DNA of 64,000 bases from an uncultured Bacteroidales bacterium (GTDB lineage Bacteria > Bacteroidota > Bacteroidia > Bacteroidales > G3-4614), in NCBI GenBank assembly GCA_949297125.1, contig CASFRS010000027.1, positions 1 through 64,000 on the forward strand, read 5' to 3'. The notes under the pieces were generated by a model. That model was not told where the DNA came from, did not search any database, and saw only the letters and a program-made list of their open reading frames with translations. Position numbers and translations under genes: made by a program. Positions 35,159 to 44,836 of this stretch are shown in pieces; the first letter of the stretch is position 1; every line of letters starts with the position of its first letter.

Positions 35159-36379
35159 ATGAAACTCAGGATAACAGCCCCGGCCGCAATCAGGGGGGAT
35201 ATAAGCCTCCCCTTCTCAAAGAGCATAAGCAACCGTGTGCTGATGATAAACAAGTTGTGCGGTAATCCGTATCGCCCGTCCAATATAGCCGATTGCGATG
35301 ATACGAAGATAATGCAGAAAGGCGTATCGCTCGGCGGCAATATAATAGATACCGGAAGCGCCGGAACGGCAACCCGCTTTATGGCGGCCCTGCTTGCCAT
35401 AACCCCGGGCGAATGGGTGCTTACCGGGTCGGCGCGGATGAAACAACGCCCCATAAAGGTGCTGGTAGAGGCCTTGAAAGAGTTGGGTGCGGATATCCGT
35501 TATGCAGGAGAAGAAGGGTTTCTCCCGCTGGAAATAAGCGGCAGGGAACTTGAAGGGGGAGAAACCGAGGTTGACGGCGGTGTCAGTTCGCAATACATAT
35601 CCGCGATACTTATGATAGCCCCCTATACGCGGCAAGGTGTAACGTTGAAGTTCAAAGGGGAAGTGATATCGCGTCCATACATACAGATGACCCTCTCCCT
35701 GATGAAGCGTTACGGGATAACGGCCGTGATGAAGGAGAACCGGGTAGAAGTCCCGGCCGGGAAGTATGCCGGAGTTCCCTATACGGTAGAAGCCGACTGG
35801 TCGGCGGCATCGTACTGGTACGGTATATCGGCCCTGTTGCAGGATGCCGACATAATACTGGAAGGGCTCGACTACGGCAGCATACAGGGCGATTCCAAAG
35901 TGGCGTCGCTCTTCGTTCCGCTCGGAGTGGCCACCGAATACAATGACGGGTGCGTACGGCTGCGCAAATGCAATTTCGTAAAGAAAACCTATGTGGCCGA
36001 CCTTGCCGATACCCCCGATCTGGCTCAGACGATAGCCGTTACGGCTGCATTGAAAGGGTGTCCGTTTACCCTCTCCGGGGTGCAGTCGCTGAGGATAAAG
36101 GAGACCGACCGTATAGCCGCGCTCATAAACGAGCTCGGCAAGTTGGGGTATTGCCTGGAGTACGACGGCACAGCCCTTTCATGGGACGGTACGCTCAGTT
36201 GCCCTGTCGAATCGCCCGAAATAGAGACATACGACGATCACCGCATGGCAATGGCTTTTGCCCTTGCTTCCATTACGCACGGCAATATAACCATATGCGA
36301 TGCGGAAGTTGTGAGCAAATCCTACCCCGGGTTCTGGGACGACCTGCGGCAGACCGGGTTCGGTACAGAAGAAGCATAG
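35159..36379 (+). CDS. aroA: 3-Phosphoshikimate 1-carboxyvinyltransferase (EPSP synthase)
   Basis: The 406-residue shikimate pathway enzyme shows LPFSKSISNRVLMIN near residue 17, DTGSAGTATRFMAALL near 66, GGVSSQYISAILM near 140, the block ADWSAASYWYGI near 213 and RIKETDRIAAL near 311. It is slightly shorter than E. coli AroA, as in other Bacteroidetes. Confidence 0.95.
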   Translation: MKLRITAPAAIRGDISLPFSKSISNRVLMINKLCGNPYRPSNIADCDDTKIMQKGVSLGGNIIDTGSAGTATRFMAALLAITPGEWVLTGSARMKQRPIKVLVEALKELGADIRYAGEEGFLPLEISGRELEGGETEVDGGVSSQYISAILMIAPYTRQGVTLKFKGEVISRPYIQMTLSLMKRYGITAVMKENRVEVPAGKYAGVPYTVEADWSAASYWYGISALLQDADIILEGLDYGSIQGDSKVASLFVPLGVATEYNDGCVRLRKCNFVKKTYVADLADTPDLAQTIAVTAALKGCPFTLSGVQSLRIKETDRIAALINELGKLGYCLEYDGTALSWDGTLSCPVESPEIETYDDHRMAMAFALASITHGNITICDAEVVSKSYPGFWDDLRQTGFGTEEA

Positions 36380-36382
36380 ACG

Positions 36383-36799
36383 ATGTGGATACTTGTTTCG
36401 GCAATAATATTGCTGGGGATATTCGCCGCGATAGCCGGCAGGATAATGCGGGCCAAAGGGAACGCCCCTTCGGGGGAGGAGAATGACGCTTCCGCCGCAA
36501 CGGAATGTTGCGGCATGCACGCGGTATGCGAGAAAGATTCCCTGCTTGCCGCAGCGGGGAAGGAGATAGAGTATTACGACGACTACGAACTGGACGAATA
36601 CGGCAATACCCCGTCGTCGGAGTATTCCGACGAGGCCCTGGAGCGGTTTGAGGAAGTCTTCTATACGCTCCGCCCGGAGGATGTGCCGGGATGGGTGCGA
36701 AGCCTTTCCATGCGGCAGATAGAGATTCCCGACAAGTTAAAGGACGAGATAATAATGATTGTTGAAGAAGAGCGTGAAAAAAAGAATACAAGCCGTTGA
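36383..36799 (+). CDS. Small membrane-anchored protein with Cys motif
   Basis: The 138-residue protein has one N-terminal membrane helix (residues 2-20) and then ECCGMHAVCEKDSL near 41, a cysteine/histidine cluster (CCGxHxxC) that could bind a metal or an iron-sulfur cluster. The rest is acidic and helical. I recognise it only as a conserved Bacteroidales type protein of unknown function. It starts 3 bases after aroA and is followed after 6 bases by the metal permease; a role in metal handling is possible but unproven. Confidence 0.75.
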   Translation: MWILVSAIILLGIFAAIAGRIMRAKGNAPSGEENDASAATECCGMHAVCEKDSLLAAAGKEIEYYDDYELDEYGNTPSSEYSDEALERFEEVFYTLRPEDVPGWVRSLSMRQIEIPDKLKDEIIMIVEEEREKKNTSR

Positions 36800-36805
36800 C
36801 CCGCG

Positions 36806-37606
36806 ATGAACATATTTGAATATCAGTTTTTCTGGAATGCGGTTATATCCGTCCTCCTGATGTCCGTAACGGCGGGCATAATAGGCACGTACGTCGTATC
36901 GCGCCGGATGCTTTTCATAACGGGGGGTATAACGCATGCTTCGTTCGGGGGGCTCGGCCTGGGGCTGTTTGCCGGATTGCCCCCTACGCTGACGGCGCTG
37001 GTATTTGCAATACTTTCGGCAGCAGGTGTGGAGTGGACCTCGCGCCGCGGCGCGGTACGGGAAGATTCGGCAATAGCCGTCTTCTGGTCGCTCGGCATGG
37101 CGCTCGGCATAATTTTCGTGTTCCTGACACCGGGCTATACTCCCGGCCTGACAGGATTCCTCTTCGGCAACATCCTTACGGTAACCGTGCGCGACCTGCA
37201 GCTGTTCGCCCTCTTTACGGCCGTAACCGTATTCCTTGCGGCAATATACAACAAGACGGTGATATATACGGCTTTCGACCGCGATTTTGCCAAAGTGCGC
37301 GGTATAAACGTCCGCGCGGTAGAATACACCGTAATGCTCATACTGTCGGTGTGCGTGGTGCTCTCCATAAAGCTGATAGGCATAATGCTGCTGCTGTCGT
37401 TTCTCTCCCTGCCGCAAATGGCGGCCGAACTTTTTGTGCGCCGCTACAACGGCATAATGCTGCTTTCCGCATTGATTGCCGTAGCAGGAGGGCTTGGTGG
37501 GCTGGCAGTATCGTTTGCAATAGACAAACCTGCCGGGGCATGCATAGTCTTTGTCCTGGCAATCTTATACATGGCCCTGCGCTGTTTTAAGAAAAGGGCA
37601 CAATAA
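36806..37606 (+). CDS. Metal ABC transporter permease (ZnuB/MntB family)
   Basis: The 266-residue inner-membrane protein has about eight hydrophobic segments and the ABC-3 family pattern, with YVVSRRMLFITGGITHASFG near residue 28 and FDRDFAKVRGIN near 155. The family imports zinc, manganese or iron. No ATPase or binding protein gene is adjacent, so its partners must be encoded elsewhere. It is part of the nine-gene run. Confidence 0.9.
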   Translation: MNIFEYQFFWNAVISVLLMSVTAGIIGTYVVSRRMLFITGGITHASFGGLGLGLFAGLPPTLTALVFAILSAAGVEWTSRRGAVREDSAIAVFWSLGMALGIIFVFLTPGYTPGLTGFLFGNILTVTVRDLQLFALFTAVTVFLAAIYNKTVIYTAFDRDFAKVRGINVRAVEYTVMLILSVCVVLSIKLIGIMLLLSFLSLPQMAAELFVRRYNGIMLLSALIAVAGGLGGLAVSFAIDKPAGACIVFVLAILYMALRCFKKRAQ

Positions 37607-37660
37607 AGGACTTCAATAACCGTATAATTATAGTAGGCCGGCTGACGTCCCGACATAGAC

Positions 37661-40459
37661 TTGAAAAAGAGATACATCTACATATGCGCGGTAGCGGCGC
37701 TGCTTGTCGCCGCAGTTTCGTGTTCCCCGAAAAAGAATACGAAAGCCAGTCGCTTTTATCAGGGGCTTACCACGCGCTTCAACGTCCATTTCAACGGGTA
37801 CGAGTCCTATAAGGAGAATCTTAAAGGGATGCAGGACGATTATAAGGACGACTATACCCGCCTGGTGCATCTGCACCCTGTCAGTGCATACGGAAACGAA
37901 AAGGAGCCCCAGCCCTCCGGCGATTTTGAACGTTCCATAGAAAAAAGCAAAAAGGCCATACAGCTTCACTCGATAAAAAAGAAGCCTAAGCGCGATCCGA
38001 AAAAGATGAGCAACCCGAAGTACCGCGCTTTCGTCAACCGCGAAGAATTCAACCCGTACATACACAACTCGTGGATGTTGCTCGGCAAGTCGCAGTTTCA
38101 TAAGGGGGCATTCCTTGAGGCCTCTGCAACTTTTGCGTATATAATACGCCATTTCACATGGAAAGAAGACGTGGTAAGGGAAGCCCGCATATGGCTGATG
38201 CGAAGCTACCTTGAAATGGGATGGCTGTACGAGGCAGAGGATGTCTTGCATAAAATAAGGCTCGACTCCGTGCCGCCCTCGCTTAACGGGCAACTCGCCA
38301 TGGCCTGTGCCGATTACCATATCCGCCGGGAAAACTATGCCGAGGCAATCCCGCACCTGAAGGCCTCCATAAATGCGCAAAAGAACAAATCGCAGAAAAT
38401 ACGCCAGACATTTGCCCTGGCCCAGATATACGCCCTGGAAGGGGAGAAGCAACTCTCCTACGATACCTATGCGAAGATCTTGAAGATGAATCCCGTATAC
38501 CGGACCGCGCTGAATGCCCGCATAAAGCAGACCGAAGTAATGACCGGCGGCAATATGGAGAAAGTGATAAAGGACCTGCTCAAAATGGTGAAGAGTTCCC
38601 GCAACGAAGAGTACCTCGATCAGATATATTATGCCGTCGGCAATATCTACCTGGCGCAGAAAGACACGGCAAAGGCAATAGAAAACTATATTCTGGCAAA
38701 TGAAAAAAGTACGCGCAACGGAATAGAAAAAGCGGTGAACCAGATAACGTTGGGCAACCTCTACTTCGAGCAGCAGCGGTACACCAAGGCGCAGCCGTGT
38801 TATGCCGAGGCTATTCCGCTGCTCGACGAGACGTATCCCGATTACGAACTCCTTTCGCGCCGCTCGACAGTCCTGGACGAACTCAGCATGTATGCCGAGA
38901 CGGTTGAAGTGCAGGACAGCCTGCAATATGTGGCATCGTTGCCCGAAGAAGAGATAATGGCCCTGATAGAAAAAAAGATAGAAGAGATAAAGGAGGCCGA
39001 GCGGCTTCTGAAAGAAGCCGAAGAGAGGGAAGCCTACATGCAGGAGCAGCAGGCCATAGCATCGCAGTTCGCCCCCGGTTTTTCGGGTAACGCGCAAGCC
39101 CCTACGGTGGGGGTAATGCCCTCTACCAGCAACAGCTGGTACTTTTACAACCCGGCCTTGGTGTCGGCGGGAAAGACCGACTTCCAGCGCAAGTGGGGAA
39201 ACAGGAAACTTGAAGACGACTGGCGTCGCCGCAACAAGGCTGCATTCTCCATGTCCGACTTTGAAGAGTACGACTATGACGCCGAAGACGAGGAACTTGC
39301 CCGGCTCGATTCGTTGGGCGTGGCCGAAAACGCTGCCGATTCTCTCGATATTCCCGTCAGCGATGAAAAGGACCCCCGGTTCTATTTGCAGCAGCTCCCC
39401 CGTACGGAGGAAGAACTTGCCCTCTCCGACGACCTTATAATGGACGGGCTTTACAATATGGGCATAATCCTCAAGAACGACCTTGAAGACTACAACGCCG
39501 CAATGGACTGCTTCAACCGCCTTGAAACGGAATACCCCGACAACCGTTACCGTTTGGAGTATTATTACAATATCTATCTGATGAACATGATGGCCGGAAA
39601 TACCCTCGAAGCCGAGAACTACCGGCAAAAGATACTCTCCGGTTTCCCCGACAGCCGGTATGCGCAGGCCATGGCCGATCCAAATTATCTGGAGAATCTC
39701 CGGACAATGGAGGTGGAGCAGGATACCCTGTACCGTATGGCATACGACAGGTTCCTTGCAGGCGACAATCCCGATGTCCATAAACGGTTCGATGAATTCG
39801 TCCGGAAATACCCGCTGTCGCGCAACATGCCCAAGTTCATGCTGATAAATGCATTGGCGTATGTAAACGAGCGGGATATAGAAAATTTCAAGTCGGCATT
39901 GCGGATGCTGCTCGAACGTTATCCCGAGGAGGAGACCTCCGAGTTGGCCACCGAAATGCTGAAAGGCCTGGCTCAAGGGAGGGAAGTTGTCTCGGGAACG
40001 GGAAAACAAGATATCTGGACAATGCGTTTAGGCCGAGGGGGAGAAGTTGCCGAAGAGGGGGCTGCCGAAGTGGAGCTCCCGCCGTTTGAATGGGAAAACG
40101 ACGTACCCTATATGATGATAATGGCATTCCCGTCCGATACAGTCGATGCCAATCTGGTGCTTTTCCTTGCCGCACGCTACAATTTCACGAATTTCTACAT
40201 AAAGGATTTCGATTTGCAGCTTGTATCGGGCGACGGGGTAGGTATGCTCAACATAAAGGGGTTCTCCAACCTGCGGGAGATAATGCTGTACAGGAAAAAA
40301 ATAGAAGGCGCCGACGGGATGAACCTCCCCGACGGAGTCCGCAAGATAATGATAAGCGAAGATAATTACCAGTTGCTCATGAACGGGTATTCGTTTGAAG
40401 ATTACCAGAAGTTCTGGGATGAAAATCTTATTTTGCAGGATGCGGAGCTATATCAGTAA
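37661..40459 (+). CDS. porW: PorW/SprE-type TPR lipoprotein of type IX secretion
   Basis: The 932-residue lipoprotein has a signal peptide with lipobox AAVSC (Cys 21), then KASRFYQGLTTRFNVHFNG, the conserved block of PorW/SprE proteins. Many tetratricopeptide-like helices follow (about 110-450 and 630-800), with a coiled-coil-like stretch near 425-470. PorW/SprE couples the motor-ring parts of the type IX secretion system to the outer-membrane translocon. The start codon is TTG at 37661; no ATG is available near the signal peptide. porX follows after 15 bases, which strongly supports the assignment. Confidence 0.85.
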   Translation: MKKRYIYICAVAALLVAAVSCSPKKNTKASRFYQGLTTRFNVHFNGYESYKENLKGMQDDYKDDYTRLVHLHPVSAYGNEKEPQPSGDFERSIEKSKKAIQLHSIKKKPKRDPKKMSNPKYRAFVNREEFNPYIHNSWMLLGKSQFHKGAFLEASATFAYIIRHFTWKEDVVREARIWLMRSYLEMGWLYEAEDVLHKIRLDSVPPSLNGQLAMACADYHIRRENYAEAIPHLKASINAQKNKSQKIRQTFALAQIYALEGEKQLSYDTYAKILKMNPVYRTALNARIKQTEVMTGGNMEKVIKDLLKMVKSSRNEEYLDQIYYAVGNIYLAQKDTAKAIENYILANEKSTRNGIEKAVNQITLGNLYFEQQRYTKAQPCYAEAIPLLDETYPDYELLSRRSTVLDELSMYAETVEVQDSLQYVASLPEEEIMALIEKKIEEIKEAERLLKEAEEREAYMQEQQAIASQFAPGFSGNAQAPTVGVMPSTSNSWYFYNPALVSAGKTDFQRKWGNRKLEDDWRRRNKAAFSMSDFEEYDYDAEDEELARLDSLGVAENAADSLDIPVSDEKDPRFYLQQLPRTEEELALSDDLIMDGLYNMGIILKNDLEDYNAAMDCFNRLETEYPDNRYRLEYYYNIYLMNMMAGNTLEAENYRQKILSGFPDSRYAQAMADPNYLENLRTMEVEQDTLYRMAYDRFLAGDNPDVHKRFDEFVRKYPLSRNMPKFMLINALAYVNERDIENFKSALRMLLERYPEEETSELATEMLKGLAQGREVVSGTGKQDIWTMRLGRGGEVAEEGAAEVELPPFEWENDVPYMMIMAFPSDTVDANLVLFLAARYNFTNFYIKDFDLQLVSGDGVGMLNIKGFSNLREIMLYRKKIEGADGMNLPDGVRKIMISEDNYQLLMNGYSFEDYQKFWDENLILQDAELYQ

Positions 40460-40474
40460 AAACGGAGGAGCAAT

Positions 40475-42019
40475 ATGAAAAAGACATCGATACTTTGGGC
40501 GGATGACGAGATAGACCTCCTGAAGCCCCATATCTATTTCCTTGAAGAAAAAGGATATGATGTAACCACCGTAACAAACGGTCAGGACGCAATAGACCTC
40601 TGTTCCGGACAATCGTTCGACCTGGTCATCCTCGACGAGAACATGCCGGGGCTGAACGGGATAGAGACGCTCGGCAGGATAAAGGGCGAGCACCCCCACC
40701 TGCCCGTGATTATGATAACCAAGAGCGAAGAGGAGAACATAATGACGCAGGCAATCGGCAGCAAGATTTCCGATTATCTGATAAAGCCGGTAAACCCCAA
40801 TCAGATACTCCTGTCGATAAAGAAGAACCTGAACCGTAAAGAGATAATACAGGAAAAGGCCACGCTTGACTACCAGCAGGATTTTGCCCGTATTACCGAC
40901 GAGATAAACCGCGCCGCCGATTATGCCGACTGGAGCAGGATATACACCCGTCTGGTGCATTGGGAAATGGAACTGGAGCAGGCCGAAAGTACGCTCTCCG
41001 ACATGCTGGAGATGCAGAAGATCGAGGCAAATGCCGCGTTCAGCAAATACGTCCGCAAAAACTATGAGGAGTGGGTGTCGGGAGGCGAACACCCGTTGAT
41101 GAGCCACGAGCTGTTCAAGACAAAGGTATTCCCTGCACTGGATAACGGGGAAAAGGTCCTTTTCGTACTGATAGACAATTTCCGCCTCGACCAGTGGTAT
41201 AAGGTAAAACCGATGCTTGCCGATTATTTCTCCGTTTCTGAAGAGATATATTACAGCATCCTTCCCACGGCCACGCAGTATGCCCGCAATGCAATATTTT
41301 CCGGCCTTATGCCCGACCAGATAGCGAAGATGTTCCCCGACCTCTGGGTGGACGAAGATGAAGAAGAGGGGAAGAACCTCAACGAGTCGCCGCTGATACA
41401 GACGCAGATTGACCGGTACAGGAAGCGCTACACGTTTTCATATACCAAGATAAACGAGTCGTCTTTTGCAGAGAAGGTAATCCAGAACATAAAGCAACTG
41501 GCTGCGAACCAGCTGAACGTATGCGTGCTGAACTTTATAGACATGCTTTCGCACGCGCGTACCGAATCGAAGATGATACGCGAACTCGCCTCCTCCAGTG
41601 CAGCATACCGTTCTCTGACCGAATCGTGGTTCAGGCATTCCCCCACGCTGGAACTGCTCAGGCGCATGGCCGACAACGGGTACAAGATAATCCTTACCAC
41701 CGACCACGGGACGATACACGTAAGCAATCCGGTAAAGGTTGTAGGCGACCGCAATACCAACACCAACCTCCGCTACAAGGTGGGGAAGAACCTGAGTTAC
41801 AATCCCAAACAGGTGTATGAAATAAAGAATCCCGGGAAATTCGGGCTTCCGTCGCCAAACGTGAGTTCAAAATACATATTTGCCGTAAACAACGATTTCT
41901 TCGCCTATCCCAACAACTACAACTACTATGTGGGGTATTACAAGGATACGTTCCAGCACGGCGGAATATCCATGGAGGAAATGATGATACCCCTTATAAC
42001 GATGACAAAAAAACAATGA
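40475..42019 (+). CDS. porX: PorX-type response regulator with PglZ phosphatase domain
   Basis: The 514-residue protein joins a receiver domain (1-120; acidic pair D10-D11, phosphoacceptor D54 in [19 protein letters not shown] near 100) to a helical linker and a PglZ alkaline-phosphatase-like domain (about 200-514) with [11 protein letters not shown] and [13 protein letters not shown]. PorX controls type IX secretion with the kinase PorY and the ECF factor SigP in Porphyromonas, and its PglZ domain is a nucleotide phosphodiesterase. A strong GGAGG site precedes the ATG. The cognate kinase is not in the window. Confidence 0.92.
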   Translation: MKKTSILWADDEIDLLKPHIYFLEEKGYDVTTVTNGQDAIDLCSGQSFDLVILDENMPGLNGIETLGRIKGEHPHLPVIMITKSEEENIMTQAIGSKISDYLIKPVNPNQILLSIKKNLNRKEIIQEKATLDYQQDFARITDEINRAADYADWSRIYTRLVHWEMELEQAESTLSDMLEMQKIEANAAFSKYVRKNYEEWVSGGEHPLMSHELFKTKVFPALDNGEKVLFVLIDNFRLDQWYKVKPMLADYFSVSEEIYYSILPTATQYARNAIFSGLMPDQIAKMFPDLWVDEDEEEGKNLNESPLIQTQIDRYRKRYTFSYTKINESSFAEKVIQNIKQLAANQLNVCVLNFIDMLSHARTESKMIRELASSSAAYRSLTESWFRHSPTLELLRRMADNGYKIILTTDHGTIHVSNPVKVVGDRNTNTNLRYKVGKNLSYNPKQVYEIKNPGKFGLPSPNVSSKYIFAVNNDFFAYPNNYNYYVGYYKDTFQHGGISMEEMMIPLITMTKKQ

Positions 42020-42023
42020 CGAT

Positions 42024-42491
42024 ATGAAATGCGAAATAACAATACCCGACCTGTCCCGTATTAACGAAGCCGCCAGAGAGTTCATCGACAACATGGGCGA
42101 CAATACCCTGTTTGCCTTCTACGGGAAGATGGGCGCGGGCAAGACCACCTTCATAAAGGCCGTATGCGAGGAACTCGGGGTAGCCGAAGGCGTAAACAGC
42201 CCCACGTTCGCCATAGTGAACGAATACCGGTCGGAGACAACTGGCGAGTTGATATACCATTTCGATTTTTACCGTATCAACTCGCTTCGCGAGGTCTATG
42301 ACCTCGGTTATGAAGATTATTTTTACAGCGGTGCGCTCTGCTTTATGGAGTGGCCCGAAAAAATCGCCGGTCTGCTTCCCGAAGAGTGTGTCGGGGTAAC
42401 GGTAGAGGAGATGCCCGACTCCTCGCGGCGCGTAACATGCGGGCCGCTGCACTGCCGGACAGGAGAAGCCGGGATGGGCAGCGCCGAATAA
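42024..42491 (+). CDS. tsaE: tRNA t6A synthesis ATPase TsaE
   Basis: The 155-residue protein has the Walker A motif [19 protein letters not shown] near residue 36, then [11 protein letters not shown] and FDFYRI, all typical of TsaE. It supports the TsaB-TsaD complex in making t6A at position 37 of tRNA. It starts 4 bases after porX, a common neighbour order in Bacteroidetes. Confidence 0.94.
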   Translation: MKCEITIPDLSRINEAAREFIDNMGDNTLFAFYGKMGAGKTTFIKAVCEELGVAEGVNSPTFAIVNEYRSETTGELIYHFDFYRINSLREVYDLGYEDYFYSGALCFMEWPEKIAGLLPEECVGVTVEEMPDSSRRVTCGPLHCRTGEAGMGSAE

Positions 42492-42508
42492 AAAAGCGAA
42501 GATATGCC

Positions 42509-42727
42509 ATGGCCGAGACAATAGCCGTAATACTGTTCGTAATATTGGGGATGCTGACGCTCGCCGCATCGGTATTCGACATGAAGTGGCTCTTTACGAG
42601 CGAGAGCGGGAGGTTTTTCGTAAAACTCCTGGGAAAGAGGGGGGCGCGCATATTTTACGGGGCGGTAGGGATTCTTGTCCTCTATATGGCGTATGAAGTG
42701 TCGAAAAGCATCCCGGGTACAGGTTGA
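42509..42727 (+). CDS. Small membrane protein, Imm17-like
   Basis: The 72-residue protein has two hydrophobic segments (about 3-20 and 50-66) around a basic turn with FTSESGRFFVKLLGKRGARI. This pattern matches my memory of the immunity 17 family of contact-dependent toxin systems, but no toxin gene lies nearby, so an immunity role is doubtful here. The frame is open further upstream inside tsaE; the ATG at 42509 is chosen because the upstream part is a shadow of tsaE. Confidence 0.72.
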   Translation: MAETIAVILFVILGMLTLAASVFDMKWLFTSESGRFFVKLLGKRGARIFYGAVGILVLYMAYEVSKSIPGTG

Positions 42728-42835
42728 CAGAGTGGTGCGTATGCCCGGGCAGGGCGGGACTGCCGTTCTCCCTCATAAGGACAGAGCCGCGCAGGTGCGA
42801 AGAATACAGTGCGGAGAAAAAGCGGAAAGCAAAAA

Positions 42836-43396
42836 TCAAACGCAGGTGTGCTCGATGACAATCTTTATCCCCAGCCCTATCAGAATGATTCCACCGATAG
42901 CGGTGGAACATCTTTTCCAACTTGTGCCGAACCATTTGCCGACATAGCATCCCGCCAGCGAAAAAATAAGAGTAACGGCGGCAATAACCGAAACGGCCAT
43001 AACCATATCGATTCGCATCAGCCCGAACGAAACCCCTATGGCCAAAGCATCTATGCTTGTCGCTACTCCAAGCTGTACCAGCGTCAGTGTCTTGATGGGA
43101 GAGAAACAGCCGCCCTCATCCTTTGAAAAAGCGGCTTCGTAAACCATCTTGATACCGAGTATTGCAAGCAGCCCGAAGGCAATCCAGTGGTCGTAGTCCT
43201 CAATCAGGGAGATGAATTCCCGTCCCAGCAACCATCCGAGGACAGGCATGCCGCCTTGAAAAAAAGCCATCCATGCCGCAACTTTCAGCGCACCGGAAAA
43301 CCTGAAAGGCTTCATGGCCACGCCGGCAGTAAGAGAAACGGCGAAAGTGTCCATCGACAACCCTACGGCCAAAAACAGCAATGCAACGAAACCCAT
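42836..43396 (-). CDS. mntP: Manganese efflux pump MntP
   Basis: The 186-residue inner-membrane protein has six hydrophobic segments and the MntP signature: FLAVGLSMDTFAVSLTAG near residue 8 and LGVATSIDALAIGVSFG near 109, with the aspartates in the membrane. It exports Mn(II). Its start is 6 bases after the stop of the maturase gene, so both share one transcript. No yybP-ykoY type riboswitch is evident because it is not first in the unit. Confidence 0.93.
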   Translation of the reverse strand: MGFVALLFLAVGLSMDTFAVSLTAGVAMKPFRFSGALKVAAWMAFFQGGMPVLGWLLGREFISLIEDYDHWIAFGLLAILGIKMVYEAAFSKDEGGCFSPIKTLTLVQLGVATSIDALAIGVSFGLMRIDMVMAVSVIAAVTLIFSLAGCYVGKWFGTSWKRCSTAIGGIILIGLGIKIVIEHTCV

Positions 43397-43402
43397 GCAG
43401 AA

Positions 43403-44647
43403 TCAACGTTTAAGGTTTCTGGCAAATTCCATTACGTTGGCGGGCGGCCTGCCGTTTGCAAGTTCGCCGGCCATAAACTCCAGATACGGCTCGGCATGTT
43501 CATAGAACATCCGCAGCCCGCTGCACAGGTAATTCAGTCCCGGTTCCCCGTCCGCCGTAACGGCAATCCTGTTCTTCGGGCACTCTCCGTTGCATAATTT
43601 CAAAAAACGGCACTCGCGGCATTGTCCGGGCAGTTTGTTGCGTTTGTCCGCTCCGAACTTCATCTGTTTGTCCGACAGCATCATTTCCACAAAAGTCTTG
43701 TTCCGGATATTCCCCAGTTTGAACTCGGGGAAAACGAAATGGTCGCAACAATAGACATCCCCGTTATGCTCCATTACCGATGCGTGTCCGCAACTCTCGG
43801 CGTAAATGCAGACGCCGGGGGCCTGTCCTACATAGCAGGCCAGGGCTGAATCGAACATCTGGACATAGAATTCCGCCACATCGTTCCTGACCCATTCATC
43901 GAAAATCTCGCAGTAAAAGCGCCCGTAATCTGTCGGGTCGACGCACCACGGCGGCATTTCCGCATCGCTTTGCCTGTCTCCGGGCGGAAGCAGTTCCAGT
44001 CCGTCGGGGCGGTCGCCCCATCTCTCCACGATAGGCGAGAACTGCATGTAGTGGCTTCCTATATCCTTGAAAAAGCGGTATGTTTCCAGCGGGAATTTTG
44101 CTCCGTAGTCCGAAATTACCGACAGGGTATTGAAGTCCACATCGAACCGTTGAAGCATCTCCACACCCTTCATCACCCTCGAGAAAGTGCCCCGTCCGCT
44201 CCTGTCCAGGCGGTAGCGGTCATGGATATGTTCCGGCCCGTCCAGCGATATCCCCACAAGGAATTCGTTCTCCTTGAAGAAACGGCACCATTCCTCGTTG
44301 AGGAGCAGGCCGTTGGTCTGTATGGAATTGGCAATCCTTTTGCCCCGTGCATACCTTTGCTGGTACTTCATTGCCTTGCGGAAGAAGTCTATGCCGCGCA
44401 TAAGGGTCTCCCCCCCGTGCCAGGTGAAAAAGACATCGCCCCCGGGCTGGCATTCTATGTATTCGGCTACGTACCGTTCCAGAATGTCGTCCCCCATTTT
44501 GGGCGACGAGCCATGGTACAGGTTGCTTTTCTCAAGATAGTAGCAATAGATGCAATCCATATTGCAGAGCGCCCCTATGGGCTTTGCCATTACGTAAATG
44601 GGAAAGTTCAGCGGATTGAACGCAATAGTTCTCGGTTTCAAAGGCAT
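43403..44647 (-). CDS. Radical-SAM SPASM protein, anaerobic sulfatase maturase type
   Basis: The 414-residue protein has the cluster motif CNMDCIYC near residue 28, TWHGGETLMRGIDFF near 75 and a SPASM region with CIYAESCG near 280 and CRECRFLKLCNGECPKNR near 345. This matches anSME enzymes that oxidise an active-site Cys or Ser of sulfatases to formylglycine. No sulfatase lies in the window, so it must act in trans or on another substrate. I prefer the ATG at 44647; an in-frame ATG at 44692 is nearer the promoter. Confidence 0.9.
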   Translation of the reverse strand: MPLKPRTIAFNPLNFPIYVMAKPIGALCNMDCIYCYYLEKSNLYHGSSPKMGDDILERYVAEYIECQPGGDVFFTWHGGETLMRGIDFFRKAMKYQQRYARGKRIANSIQTNGLLLNEEWCRFFKENEFLVGISLDGPEHIHDRYRLDRSGRGTFSRVMKGVEMLQRFDVDFNTLSVISDYGAKFPLETYRFFKDIGSHYMQFSPIVERWGDRPDGLELLPPGDRQSDAEMPPWCVDPTDYGRFYCEIFDEWVRNDVAEFYVQMFDSALACYVGQAPGVCIYAESCGHASVMEHNGDVYCCDHFVFPEFKLGNIRNKTFVEMMLSDKQMKFGADKRNKLPGQCRECRFLKLCNGECPKNRIAVTADGEPGLNYLCSGLRMFYEHAEPYLEFMAGELANGRPPANVMEFARNLKR

Positions 44648-44702
44648 ATAAAAACAGGTGTAAAGCGGCAGGCTCGTTTTTGATGCCTGCATTATGGTCG
44701 CA

Positions 44703-44733
44703 CAAATATAGTATAACCCGAAAAAAACTCAAA
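44703..44733 (-). promoter_or_regulatory. Promoter of maturase-mntP unit
   Basis: TTTG (complement of about 44730-44733), 19 bases, TATATTTG (complement of about 44703-44710): a full consensus promoter. Confidence 0.72.
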
Positions 44734-44836
44734 GAGGCGGCAGCCGGGTAAAGGAGAAAACAAAAAAGGTGCGGCAATCACGGCGGGAATTACTATCTTC
44801 GTAAACCGAAAAAGAAGAGAACAGAAAAGGAGCAAA

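Noticed and set aside
37628..40009. 793-residue open frame antisense to porW
   Set aside because: A mirror frame of porW; no family resemblance, while porW has a signal peptide, lipobox and TPRs.
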